Of a stretch of 64,000 nt of DNA, positions 12,457 through 22,323 are shown one piece after another. Both the position numbers and the translations under genes were made by a program. This stretch comes from Paramyrothecium sp. XJ0827 (lineage: Eukaryota; Ascomycota; Sordariomycetes; Hypocreales; Stachybotryaceae). The notes under the pieces were generated by a model. It made no database searches, was not told the DNA's origin, and saw nothing but the letters and a program-made list of their open reading frames with translations. The DNA lies in assembly GCA_020881915.1 (NCBI GenBank), contig JAJFPB010000005.1:4402001-4466000 (forward strand), read 5' to 3'. How positions within the stretch are numbered: the first letter of the stretch is position 1; every line of letters starts with the position of its first letter.

Positions 12457-13097
12457 TGAGTTGTTCCTTTTTGACCCATAGGGTCACATCTAGTCTGCAA
12501 TGTTGATTAATGGCGGTCTTCTTTTTGTTTTTATCTTCCTCCTCCACTTTTCCCGGCTTCTCGGCTTGGTGAGCAACAGAAGGCCCTGTGAATGTGGAAG
12601 CCCTTGACTGTTTGCTCGGCTAGTCTAGGCCACCTACCCTATATATAACCATGCCGAAGTACATGAAAGCAAATCCAGTCATGATACAAAACTTCTGTCT
12701 ATTTATTGACTGGCGGACAAGCTGGGCTCGAGTGGCTGCTGCCGTACGGGGTGAATTTTGTAAATCTGGCGGTGCGTGTTCCGGACGGAGAGGCTCAATG
12801 CACTGGCTCACAATGGAAGGTTAGGGGTTGCAAGAAAGACAAAAGATAGACGGTCTGCCAAAGTTTCACTTACTGCAACATTCGATTGTTACTTCACCTT
12901 TTCCTGTGTTATTTGTTTCATTCGGATAGATGCTTTGAATCCTTTATAATAATTGCATGAGCCCTATAGGTTACACCAGAGACAAAGAAGGCATGGATAT
13001 ATCTTCGTTCCAAGTGGAGGCTGTTGGATTGTTCGGGGACAATACAGTGAACAGTCACGCATGCAGCATGTTCTTGTGAGCAGGGCGGCCGTTGCCT

Positions 13098-13105
13098 TAT
13101 AAAAG
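13098..13105 (+). promoter_or_regulatory. TATA box
   Basis: TATAAAAG about 140 bases before the ATG of the split-knuckle protein gene. A strong match to the consensus. Confidence 0.55.
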
Positions 13106-13146
13106 GCAGAGACGATAGACGACGGAGCAAAACCATAGCATTCGAC

Positions 13147-13191
13147 CAAACAACCGAAACGCAAACAACCGAAACGCAAACAACCGAAACG
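13147..13191 (+). repeat. three perfect 15-bp tandem repeats in the 5' leader
   Basis: The 15-mer CAAACAACCGAAACG occurs three times head to tail without a mismatch, and a fourth partial copy starts CAATCAAC. The array ends 49 bases before the ATG and lies downstream of the TATA box, so it is probably transcribed as part of the 5' UTR. Confidence 0.9.
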
Positions 13192-13240
13192 CAATCAACT
13201 GCTCACGATACCTGAAGAGCCGGCACTTGAGTCCACCGAC

Positions 13241-14251
13241 ATGGATCGAGACAGGCGTAATGTATTCAGAGTGCTGCGGGACATCCGGCCCTTGGCCCGG
13301 GAGCTACAGGAGCGACAAGAGAAGGGGCAGACACAGTACCACATACGCGGCAAAAAGACACGTTTGGCAGAAGACAAACGCATTGTCCAAGCCGTCGATG
13401 ACTTCGAGGAATGGTGGGCCGAAACCTTGGGTAAGATAAACTTGGAAGATGATTGCGCTGAAAAGACCATGAGGCTAAGACGAAGCAAAGAGAAGAACCA
13501 ACTGTCCTTGACGCAGGTGCAGGACGAGATTCACGCACTCGTCGTTGCCGAACACCAAGCAGGAGGCCTGGGCCAGCGGGAAGGAGAGACGAGGAAGGAC
13601 ATGTGTCTCCGGCTGAAGATGCTCAACCAGAGCATTGAGAGGATCTGGTATGCCAACGAAGAGCGCATACATGCCGGGCAGCCACGGTACATCGATGGTC
13701 TCCCGGCGGAGCTTTCGACGAAGCCCCCGTTGATATTACCTCATGAATCCCGCATACCTACCGGACTAGAAGCCTGTCTGCAGTGCAGCGTCGAGGAGCT
13801 GCCCTGTTCGCGCACCACGACCTACCCGCCACCACCGATCAGGCGTCGCACCGACAAGACAGCACCAGCAAAGTCTCGGCGCAGGCAGCTGGACGCGGCG
13901 ACGGAGCAGAAGCGGACGGAGCGATGCCAGCGCTGCGTGCGCAACGGGACGCCGTGCATGTACCTGGCGGACGATGAGGACGGCACGGTCAGGGCAATCA
14001 CCAAGGGCCTGGAGGACCTGGGCGACGAGGCGGAAGAGCATGAGATGCTTGACCAGGTGATCGAAAATCTCCGAGAGAAAAGAGACAAGGCCAAGTTGGA
14101 GGTTGTGGCATCTCGACTCCAGTGGACATTGCCGGATACCTTTGCGCTGCCGCTGCCTTGGGTAACTACTCATATAAAAAGGTCGCGAGAACAAGAAGCG
14201 GCCGCAGCGACTCACACAAGTTCTGATAGCACCGATAAGAATACCGTGTAG
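13241..14251 (+). CDS. uncharacterised protein with two half Zn2Cys6-like knuckles
   Basis: I do not recognise a named family. The 336-residue single-exon protein is charged and mostly helical-looking. Two identical cysteine patterns, C-x2-C-x6-C, occur as CLQCSVEELPC and CQRCVRNGTPC, separated by about 39 Pro- and Arg-rich residues. Each looks like one half of a fungal Zn2Cys6 cluster, where the two halves normally sit 5-16 residues apart. Nucleic-acid binding through zinc is possible but unproven. An acidic and Glu-rich helix follows the second knuckle. The start is the first ATG after the TATA box and repeat array. No intron is needed. Confidence 0.7.
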   Translation: MDRDRRNVFRVLRDIRPLARELQERQEKGQTQYHIRGKKTRLAEDKRIVQAVDDFEEWWAETLGKINLEDDCAEKTMRLRRSKEKNQLSLTQVQDEIHALVVAEHQAGGLGQREGETRKDMCLRLKMLNQSIERIWYANEERIHAGQPRYIDGLPAELSTKPPLILPHESRIPTGLEACLQCSVEELPCSRTTTYPPPPIRRRTDKTAPAKSRRRQLDAATEQKRTERCQRCVRNGTPCMYLADDEDGTVRAITKGLEDLGDEAEEHEMLDQVIENLREKRDKAKLEVVASRLQWTLPDTFALPLPWVTTHIKRSREQEAAAATHTSSDSTDKNTV

Positions 14252-14929
14252 AATGAAGTTCTGTGGCTGGGGTCGACATAGACGGATGATCTGTTTTGTA
14301 GAATGTAGTTAGCTCGGCAATGGTGAGGTTTGTGCCTTTCTCTCCCTTTCTTCCTTGTCTTCCCTTACCTTAGAAAAGTTCACTAACCGGACCCCTGTCA
14401 ACTCCACCAAACCGCGTGAAAGGCAACAATCCGAGCCCTGATGCTCCCCGCCATCAATCGAATAGTCCCAAGACCTGCATGCAACTCCCAACAACGCGCT
14501 GAAAGATGACGTTGCCCCAGAGCCCAAGCGCCACCCTCAATGCAAGGACGCCGATCCGGCTGACGCTACCAATGCTGCTTGGGCGACAATTGAGTTTCCC
14601 GGGGCAAGATGGGTAAAACGGGCCGCCCGCAAACCCCCGAAGAGCTTCATCCGGTAGGTTTAAGTAGAGGAAACCTAGACTCGCTCGCTCGCTCGCCCGT
14701 CCGGATGCGGGGAAGGATGCCGTCCTCCCTCATGACATGCCATTGAGCGGAGCACGAGGCTTCGATCGATCCAGGCATGCGCTGTCTCGGTCACTATTTT
14801 CACCGCCGACTTTTTCCCACCACGTCGGGCCTGTAAACAAGTCTTAAAGGGAAAGGTCACCACGCGTCTCCTTCGCCCGGAATCGAACATCCCTGAATCC
14901 ATCTTTGCATCTCCTGACTGTGGCAGACC
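14252..14929. other. spacer and promoter of the zeta-toxin-like gene
   Basis: No gene is supported. A frame on the minus strand here is a shadow of the next gene. A short CTCG tandem run lies at about 14682-14697, and a CTTACCTTAG motif near 14365. Confidence 0.5.
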
Positions 14930-15928
14930 ATGGCTCCACCAGACCTCTCCTCTTACTTGCTCTCCGAGGAAGAGTCGAAGCGCATTTTCACCTCTCAAAT
15001 CCTGCCGGCTGAGCTGGGCGAGAACGAGGATGCCTCCACCAGGCCCACCCCGGTTGATGCCACTGCCCAGCCTCTCGCCGTCCTTGCTGTTGGCCAGACC
15101 GGCGCGGGTAAGACTCGCCTCGCCCCGGCTCTGCTCGCGGCTCTTGCCGCCGCCGGTCACCGGCCTGCTCATTTCATTGCCGACACCTACAAGGCCTACC
15201 ACCCGTCTTACCCCGAGCTTGTGAGGGATGCCCCGCAGCTTGCCTCGCCAGCCACGGGCCCTGACGCCCGCCGCTGGCTTGCCATGGCCGCCTCCGAAGC
15301 TGTTGCTCGACGCTTGGATGTCTTTCTCGAAAGCGCCTGTCGCCATCCGTTTGATTTTATCCAGCTTGCTCGCATCTTCCGGGAGGCTGGCTACCGCGTC
15401 GAGGTTGCCCTGCTTGCCGTGCCCGCTGCCCTCAGCCGTCTTGGCCTCTTGACGCGGTACTACGAAAGGCTCCCAGAGTCCCATTCCGGGAAACTGCCTG
15501 TGCGATTGACTCCCGTCAAGGTCCATGATGATTCGTATCAAGGTCTCCTGGACGCTGCCTCTTTCCTTGACGTGTCAGGAATTGCCGACCAGGTCGTGGT
15601 CGTGCGAAGGGGTAATAGAGTTGCATTTGGTTGGGAGAAGGACGGTCAAGCCACGGGTAGCATCGCTGAGGCCGTCCAGAAAGAGAGGATACGACCGCTA
15701 ACACCAGATGAGGCCAAGATAGCCCAAGCTGATATTAAGAAACTGCAAGAACACGCCGACGCGGCAGAGCAGGTGCAGCAGGCTGTAGAGCTTCTCAAAA
15801 CGCTCATTGGGCCTGCGGCGGACGCCAGAAGCGGCGGCTTTCCCCCATTGCGGAATCTTGAGTTTGGAGGCGGTAGCGGCGATGGCGCTTCATCTGATGC
15901 GTACGTGTTACGTCTGGGAAGAGTCTGA
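14930..15928 (+). CDS. zeta-toxin-fold P-loop kinase-like protein
   Basis: Fungal member of the zeta toxin/PezT P-loop fold, 332 residues in one exon. Walker A is GQTGAGKT (residues 55-62). The following block ADTYKAYHPSYPEL carries Asp85, Lys88 and the HPxY signature. It aligns with the bacterial zeta block, whose Asp binds the acceptor substrate. Bacterial zeta enzymes phosphorylate UDP-N-acetylglucosamine and are neutralised by epsilon antitoxins. The substrate of fungal homologues is not known to me, and no antitoxin-like gene is adjacent. A central part rich in Leu/Arg (REAGYRVEVALLAVP) fits the core sheet. The C-terminus is helical and then Gly-rich. It converges on the FHA kinase gene with a gap of about 500 bases. 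Confidence 0.85.
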   Translation: MAPPDLSSYLLSEEESKRIFTSQILPAELGENEDASTRPTPVDATAQPLAVLAVGQTGAGKTRLAPALLAALAAAGHRPAHFIADTYKAYHPSYPELVRDAPQLASPATGPDARRWLAMAASEAVARRLDVFLESACRHPFDFIQLARIFREAGYRVEVALLAVPAALSRLGLLTRYYERLPESHSGKLPVRLTPVKVHDDSYQGLLDAASFLDVSGIADQVVVVRRGNRVAFGWEKDGQATGSIAEAVQKERIRPLTPDEAKIAQADIKKLQEHADAAEQVQQAVELLKTLIGPAADARSGGFPPLRNLEFGGGSGDGASSDAYVLRLGRV

Positions 15929-16436
15929 TCTAAGCAAGCAGGAAGCTGTCGCCATGAAAGAGACTGCCAACTGATTTGGGGCAACCCATAGTATACTAAA
16001 GCATAATGACTTATAAATGTGCCAAGAAGTTAATAGAGGAGGGAGGGAACAGGAGATAGCGCATGGCCAAGTAGGAAAAATAATGACTTCACAAGCTGGC
16101 CGCTCTACCATGCAATTCGGTTCTTTAGAGAGACGAAGAGAATAATTTTGAGAATTTTGGGGGGATCACTAAAACAACCCCGTTGAAAACTGAAAGTGGT
16201 GCGAAACGAGGAGCAAATGCTAATAGGCAAACAGGAGAGGGATGAGTGCGTGAATCTTCCTTTTAATACTCGACCAGTCGTCCTGATGTTGTAATGTAAC
16301 CGGCCCATGTCATCATCGGTCGAAAAGGATATCAGGTTAGTCATTTGTCAATGGAAAAGAAAGCCTGGAGCAACTGGGGTGTCCCTGGGCACTGGGATTA
16401 CTAGCCGAACTGCCCGGGCTCGTACCGAGACCTTCT
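15929..16436. other. convergent 3' region between two genes
   Basis: AT-rich sequence holding the 3' ends of the zeta-like gene (plus strand) and the FHA kinase gene (minus strand). No further gene is seen. Confidence 0.5.
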
Positions 16437-18576
16437 CTATGACATGGGAATATTGTCCACGAGGAATGTTGACTTGGACTCTTGAAGCTTGCTTAGTATG
16501 AGTTGCCGCTGGTTCTTCGTCCGTGAGATTGGTCTGAGATGCCGGTCTAGACTTGTCAGAGGGAGAAGTGCAGCATCCGATATTGCCAAACTCGACGGTT
16601 TTTTTATTTTCCACGAATGCTTGTTTCGGGCACTTTTCGGGGATACAGAGCTTTCTCGCGTTAGACGCATCAATTTTGCCAACAATGTCACATCCTTCGG
16701 TTCCTTGCTCGGCATTGGTTGTTCCCCTTGGGAAGTACGTTGGGTTTGGCTTGATTCATTCATCTCACTTCCCGCTGTCAGGTCATCATAAACTGAGGCT
16801 GGCGCCGTATATGGCAGCTCAAATGCTGTGGTTCGTTCGTTGTCGGGTTGCGGGACTGATCGTAGCACTGACGCCGAGTGATTTAGATTATTTGCCACAT
16901 CGGGTATTGTCCAAGGCATGGGCGTGATTTGGCTCTTATGATCCCAGCATACAATCATATCGCAATCTAGCTGTTGGAATGTCTTTAAGATCTTGCCAGA
17001 CGCGCAAAGCCACTGGTGGGCGGCTGCATCGTCGGCAGTTATCCTGGCGGGTGGCGGTATCTGCAAGCAGTCATGTACGAATTGTCGGCTATGGATTGAA
17101 CGATTAGTGGGAAGGCCTTGAAAAAGCCCAGTTATTTCTTTTTCCAACGTTTCTTGATCCATGCGATTGAATTCGGCCCTGTGGCTTTCGGCCTCAGAAG
17201 TGAGAAGAAGAAGAGCTACGAGCCCAAAAGACCATATGTCGACTGCAGCTGTCTGGGCACTCTCCATGGTGAAGGACTCTCTGTGATAAGCTGTTAGCTC
17301 GGTCTCGATATCATAGAAACAAACACCTACGGTGCTTGATAATTTGTCGTGCCGACATTAGTGGTCATTCTGCTCCTTCGGGGAACGGCGCATGTGCCAA
17401 AATCGGAAAGCACAACACGGTGGTATGCAATTCTTGGCGAACAGACGAACAGAATGTTCTCAGGTTTGATATCGCGATGTACGACGCCCTTATCATGAAG
17501 GTAGCAAAGCCCTCGTACAACTTGGCGAGTGATGACACGAGCGTCGAATTCCGTGACATGATCGTGCCGATACAGGAAGGACATCAGATCGCCTCCTGAC
17601 GCCAATTCAGTAAAAGTGTATCTGTAACATTATTAGCTTGACTTCAAAGTATCGCAAAGGTTTCTGGTACAGTGTGTGCGGAGATATTATGGCATCGACA
17701 TAGGTCAAAATGTTCGGCTAAGCGATGTTAATGGGCTTTCCAAGATTAGGCTGATGGTGCTCGCTCACGTGCTGCAACTGGCGCAGGATGTCCGCTTCCT
17801 GGAGCTTTCGTCGTCGTATCTCATCAGCATCTAGGCCACGAACCTTGTCCATGTTGACAAGTTTGCAAACTAGTTGTTTCTTCGTTGCAGTTTCATATGC
17901 CAGATACACCCGAGCCTCAGCGCCATGGCCTATGCATCGTCGGGTCAGCATGTATTTGTCGGCGAAAAGCTTCAATTCATTAGCATCTGAAAGTAGCAAG
18001 AAACTCTCTAGCAGGATTGTACCTTGGCTTCAGCAGCTTGGAGGCTTGAAAGCCCATGCTCTGGCGGCGCTTGGGCCTGGCGAAATAGGAATCGCCAATG
18101 TGGTCGTATTTCAACCGCATCGCCATCCTGTAAAAGATAACCGGAAGACACCGTTGGTCCAAGGCCAATCAGCTTTCCATTCACATAGGTCCCGTTCAAG
18201 GATTTTCTATCCCGCACATAGACATGATTGACAGAAGGCTCATACACAACGACGTAGATTTCACAATGATTCCGAGATACAGCGTCGCCATATGGATCTG
18301 TGGAAAATGTACTGAATGTTTTCGTGAGCAACAGTCGGTTGGAACTAATAATTGGTGCGTACTTGGTGCGAGGATCGCGTCCAATCTTGAAGATCGTCCG
18401 CTCACATATGGGATATACTGAGTGTTACACCATCAGCACGGCTGGTTGAGGAAAGTCCGGCCCTAATTTCACACAGTACCTTGAGACACTAGGCTGCTGC
18501 GCTTGTCCTCTGCCAAAAGCTGTCCCACAAGGGCCGTGCCAAGTGATTCAGAGTCGTTGTGGACCAACTGGTCCAT
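16437..18576 (-). CDS. FHA-domain Ser/Thr kinase, Mek1/Rad53 (CHK2) type
   Basis: Checkpoint or meiotic protein kinase of the CHK2 family, 624 residues from six exons. Introns: 18479-18418, 18022-17970, 17768-17718, 17670-17622 and 17330-17281. An N-terminal FHA domain (about residues 33-150) shows FKIGRDPRT, SRNHCEI and SLNGTYVNG, the phosphothreonine-binding signature. The kinase domain has Lys200 in VCKLV, Asp297 in VHRDIKPEN, a DFG motif and YQAPES. The glycine loop reads IGHGAEARV, so its third glycine is Ala. The C-terminal 200 residues are Ser/Thr-rich and unassigned. The second intron must use an AAG acceptor, because the upstream CAG would give a 36-nt intron and an immediate stop. 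Domain order fits Mek1 or Rad53; the choice between them is open. A start further upstream with another exon is not excluded. Confidence 0.85.
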
Positions 18577-19094
18577 ATTGAGTGATTCCAAATGCGGCTC
18601 ATGGAAGTGGATGTAGGGTGAGAGGCTAGCCGTGAATATGGATCAGGGCTTCATAATGGCACGATTTGCACACAACGCAACAAGGGGTAGAAGAAGTTTC
18701 TCCGGGCCTCTCATTATCACTGCAGTCATGAAATTCTCTTCAAGCCTTATCATCCTCGCCTCAGATATCGTACTTTCCTTCCCATTGTTTTCGAAACTAT
18801 GAGAAGGAAGGCGCTGTGGAGCGAAGCAGTGGTTGGGGATAGCTTTCTTGGACATGTACACTGTGTAATGTCGTATTTTGTGTGCTTCCCGCACAGTAGT
18901 TGGTGGGACTCAAGCTCGGAGCCGCACTAAAAACCTCCAGCTGTTGGAGCTATGTGACAAGTGACGTCGGAACAAGGTGCACGTGACCTGTCCGGGGTTT
19001 GTGCCCTACCGTAGCTGGTCATAGTTATCGCTTGAATTCTCCCCGCCTCATGGAAGTTGTTCCTTATCCCAACACGATTCTCATCCACGAACAA
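18577..19094. promoter_or_regulatory. divergent promoter between the FHA kinase and RPL41
   Basis: The two genes are transcribed away from each other across about 500 bases. Visible candidate sites are GTGACGTC (18961-18968, CRE/bZIP-like) and GCACGTGACC (18979-18988, an E-box of the bHLH CACGTG type). Both lie closer to RPL41. Confidence 0.45.
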
Positions 19095-19236
19095 GTAAGT
19101 ACCACATCCCAGCTATGCACAAGCTCGGCGTCACGTCAAGCACAAGCGCAATGAGCTTCTCAATGCCATTGCCATTGACGTGATGTCGCGGCGCTGCCTT
19201 GGTCAATTCGGTCCATTGCATACTAACGCGCAACAG
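19095..19236 (+). other. probable 5' UTR intron of RPL41
   Basis: Donor GTAAGT at 19095, a perfect TACTAAC branch site at 19221-19227 and acceptor CAACAG ending at 19236, 14 bases before the RPL41 start codon. All three signals are near consensus. The intron holds the inverted repeat TCACGTCAA/TTGACGTGA. Confidence 0.75.
19131..19183. repeat. inverted repeat with CRE-like arms in the RPL41 leader intron
   Basis: TCACGTCAA (19131-19139) and its exact reverse complement TTGACGTGA (19175-19183) are separated by 35 bases. Each arm holds a TGACGT half site for bZIP factors, and the pair could also form a 9-bp stem in RNA. Confidence 0.6.
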
Positions 19237-19250
19237 CTTTCTCGTTCAAG

Positions 19251-19384
19251 ATGAGAGCCAAATGGAGAAAGAAGCGGGTTCGCCGCCTTAAGCGTAAGAG
19301 AAGAAAGATGCGCGCTCGCTCGTAAGTTGCCCATGCCGTTCACGCGAGGTCACTCATGTCACTAACACGTCTTGTAGCAAATAA
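19251..19384 (+). CDS. RPL41: 60S ribosomal protein L41 (eL41)
   Basis: The smallest eukaryotic ribosomal protein, 25 residues, located at the bridge between the large and small subunits. The sequence is almost entirely Arg and Lys: it opens MRAKWRKKRVRRLKRKRR and ends RARSK. One intron (19322-19377, GTAAGT to TTGTAG) splits the Ser codon before the last Lys, leaving a 7-base final exon (C AAA TAA). The peptide matches the near-invariant eukaryotic eL41. The gene is too small for ordinary ORF screens and would be missed without looking for the motif. A second intron is predicted in the 5' UTR. Confidence 0.96.
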
Positions 19385-20190
19385 ACGCCTCGCACTCTTG
19401 CCTGACCCGACCATCTCTCGACTGGCTGCATTGAGCATGCAATAGCGTGATTCAAGAATCAATCCGAACGACATTGAGCAACCACAAGCGTCAATTGGAG
19501 CTGGGGATGTCATGTGGTGGGAGCTCTGTTTAAGCTCCAGGGATTACGTCAGTGGTGACGGATACCACACATGTAGCCCGTGATGGCGACTAATGGCGTG
19601 ATGAAAGATGCATTGGACAATTGAAGGATTAGGCAAAGTTGGCGTTGGACGAGAAAAGCAAACTGCCACGATGGAGACGCGCTTAGGAATTATGACTTGG
19701 CACGTTACTGGACAATGAAACAACAGATTTGCTTCACCAATTATTTTCATCTTGTGTGACGATGCATACACCTAAGACAGGAAGTTCCACAACTTGCTGT
19801 TATGTAGACTGCGGTTTCATTGAGTTGCACGCATCGAGAAGATAAGTCATCAGGAGACGAAATGCATTGAACACAGTAGATTATTGACGTCTGGTCGATG
19901 CCGGTCTTGACCTAGCAGGTGCTTTTTGCAAACAATCTGTCGGATGAGCTGCGTGCAACACTTGTGTAAGCCCTTTCTCGCAGGCGCTCCATGTTTTAAT
20001 GGGCGTGTGAGTTCACAGGTGACCTGGTAGTGGGGCTTATTTTCACCGCCTCGGCTGAACACCGGGATTTATCTCTTTCTGCCGTTTCGAGGCCAAAATT
20101 TTTTGGGAGCGGCGAGCGGTACTACATCCCACCTTGCAAATCGTCGATCTCGAATAACGGAGAAGGGAGGGTTCTTCAGCAGCCGCGAGC
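19385..20190. other. RPL41 3' region and RPA49 promoter
   Basis: No gene is supported. Close to RPA49, AAAATTTTTT (20095-20104) matches the RRPE core (AAAWTTTT) that marks ribosome-biogenesis promoters in yeasts. Confidence 0.5.
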
Positions 20191-21618
20191 ATGGCAGATC
20201 TTAGCAACAAGAAGCGAAAGAGAGACGGAGAAGGGGCCGTGAAGCCCAAGAAAAAAGCTGCTATCGATGTTCCGTCAAAAGCCACCGTCTCATCGGTGTT
20301 GCGACCCAAGTCCTTGGCTCCGGTGATTGGTATTCCTGCCACGACCCATTGACCGTCAATTGTGCGCTGACATCTCCAAGCTACCTCGGCCGGCGTACAC
20401 GTACCTTCGAAGCTTCCCTTTCAATCATATTCCCGCAAGGATGATGCGAAATCCAAGACGAAGCATGCGACCGACAGGGAGCTCCTCCTTCACTCCTCCG
20501 CACACCGTAGTCTCGACTTTACGGCCAAGGAAGAAGGACCTCGAGGCTCGAAGCCGCTGCTGAACCACTTTGTGGGCATCTACGATCCCGCGTCCGGAAA
20601 ACTGCAGGTTGTGGAAGCAAAGAAAATGGTTGTTCGTGGGTCCGTGAGGACGAAGCAGGCCTCTGCGGAAGCCATGGGCGAACGCAACCTCAAGCAGGTA
20701 CGTTTTTCTTCGCAATTGCTGACTAGTGCTTTCGGCGCTGACACAAAACAGAGTATGATGGACCTCAAGACCGACCTTGGTCAGACTTTTGGTACCAAGA
20801 AGGCGAAGAAGGCCATTCGTGAGAATGTCCTAAACGCTATCGCGCCGCAGAAACAACCAAGCGATGGTTCTGCAATCAAGATTGACGACGCCTCACGGGC
20901 AATGCTGAAGACGGTGGGCGAAGTGACGTCGACAATGGCGACCAGGGAAGAGCTCCAGGCCGTGGTAGACGAGGCCAAACCCGTACCAAAGGCGAACCTT
21001 GATGCAGAAGACATCCAAGATGTCTACGATCCAAAGGTGATAGTAGGGTCCGAAATTCTGAACCTCGTACCCATCCGCGAGTGGCAAGAAAAGGCGCGCC
21101 ACAACGAGGGTATCCAGGTGCCATCGCAATACGTAGCTGCGCGTGTGGCCCAGATCGCTGCAAGCGATGCCGCTGTGACAAGACTGCGCGTCTTGCGTTA
21201 CTTGCTCTTCGTCATGATCTTCTATCTCAGCACGAAACCCGGCCGTCAAAAAGGCACGAGGCAAGTGCTTCCCCGCGAGAAGTTGCGGGAGACTCTCGCT
21301 CCAGCCCCAGAGGCTGTCATCGAGAACATTCGCCGAAAGTTCTCGGATGGTGGGCAGATGAGGAAGTTCCACATCGACTTGCTCATGACCCATTGCTGCG
21401 TGTTTGCGTGCATTGTCGACAACTTCGAAGTTGACACACAGAACTTGAGGGACGACCTCAGGATAGACCAGAAGGCGATGAACCAGTACTTCCACGAGAT
21501 TGGAGGGAGAGTGAAGCCGGTTACAAACAAAGCCGAGGGCCGCACAACGCATGTCGCGAGACTTGCTCTGCCCCTTGACTTCCCCAAACAGAGGCACATC
21601 AACCCCAAGCGGAGATAG
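20191..21618 (+). CDS. RPA49: RNA polymerase I subunit A49
   Basis: Pol I-specific subunit that, with A34.5, forms a TFIIF/TFIIE-like module for rDNA transcription in the nucleolus. Introns 20330-20380 and 20698-20751 give 440 residues. The Lys-rich N-terminus MADLSNKKRKRDGEG leads into the dimerisation domain (LLLHSSAHRSLDF, NHFVGIYDP). After the second intron come the linker and the C-terminal tandem winged-helix part, with YLLFVMIFYLSTKPGRQK and LRDDLRIDQKAMNQYFHEIG. The first intron ends with AAG and has a CTGAC branch site; it is required to join PVIA to TSAGVHVPS. The second intron is 54 nt with no stop, so an unspliced reading is possible but would insert 18 foreign residues. Two other ribosome-synthesis genes, RPL41 and UTP3, lie nearby. 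Confidence 0.93.
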
Positions 21619-22323
21619 GAGCCCCGCGTGAAGGCTGTTAGATGGAGGCTATCAGAAGATGAATGAGAAAAGGGGGCCCATGTCGCGAATTGTTTCGATG
21701 GGTCACTGCGAGGGCGGCAAATGGGAGCGTCCGTTGAGTCATTCGGAGCACGGCCGACCATACGAACGCAACGAATAAGACAATGGTTGGTTATATGAGA
21801 GGAGGTAATGCCACAAGCATTATGCATGGCCTCATAGTTGCATCACAATGTAAATAACTGTAGATGAGCGAAAACGGTGCAAATTTGGGGTACAGGATTG
21901 ACTTCTTGGTACCGAATGAGACATTGATCGTCTATACATGCCGCACGCGAATGCTTCTGCCCCCTTGCGTGAAGCCAATCACATCAGCAAGTAGTTGAGG
22001 TTGGCTAGGGACGCATTTGCCGACCACTCGCTGTCAACTCCACCTGGGCCGTGCCGAGGCATCGGGATCCCGAAACTGTGGGGTAATGCCGTAACCCCAG
22101 ACGGAACCCCAAATCAATCTGACCTCTCCCTCTCCGTGTCGACATAATATCTTCCGCGTCTTCTGCTTTCCAAAAGTTTGCTTTTGTTCTCACAAACTGT
22201 ACCGGATAAAAAGGCCAATTCATTTGCCCCAGCTTGCCTACATAGAATACAATTTCCCCCACCAAGTGCACGCTCATACCTATTCTCGAGCTCAGCAACA
22301 TCCCCTGAACCCGTCTACTCACA
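21619..22323. other. RPA49 3' region and ECI1 promoter
   Basis: No gene is supported. CCGAGG at 22054-22059, 265 bases before the ECI1 start, equals the core site (CCTCGG) of the FarA/FarB fatty-acid regulators of filamentous fungi. The last 130 bases are C/T-rich leader. Confidence 0.45.
22054..22059 (-). promoter_or_regulatory. candidate FarA/FarB (fatty-acid response) site
   Basis: CCTCGG on the minus strand in the promoter of a peroxisomal beta-oxidation gene, where FarA/FarB control is expected from other filamentous fungi. A single six-base match can occur by chance. Confidence 0.35.

Larger units (their letters stand above)
12457..13240. other. spacer and promoter of the split-knuckle gene
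   Basis: No gene is seen. The distal part is AT-rich. The proximal 150 bases contain a TATA box and a three-copy 15-bp repeat just before the next start codon. Confidence 0.5.

Noticed and set aside
13147..13191. CRISPR-like array
   Set aside because: The repeats are directly adjacent with no spacers, in a eukaryotic leader. It is a simple tandem repeat.
14875..14900. Possible minus-strand tRNA end (GGAATCGAAC)
   Set aside because: The T stem does not pair and the rest of a cloverleaf is missing.
14675..15541. 288-codon minus-strand frame over the zeta-like gene
   Set aside because: A shadow frame. The plus strand has the Walker A motif and intact family blocks.
17987..18022. 36-nt intron with a CAG acceptor in the FHA kinase
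   Set aside because: Too short for a fungal intron, and it leads to an immediate stop. The 53-nt version with AAG keeps the kinase frame.
20893..21597. 234-codon antisense frame inside RPA49
   Set aside because: A mirror of the real coding exon with no recognisable features.
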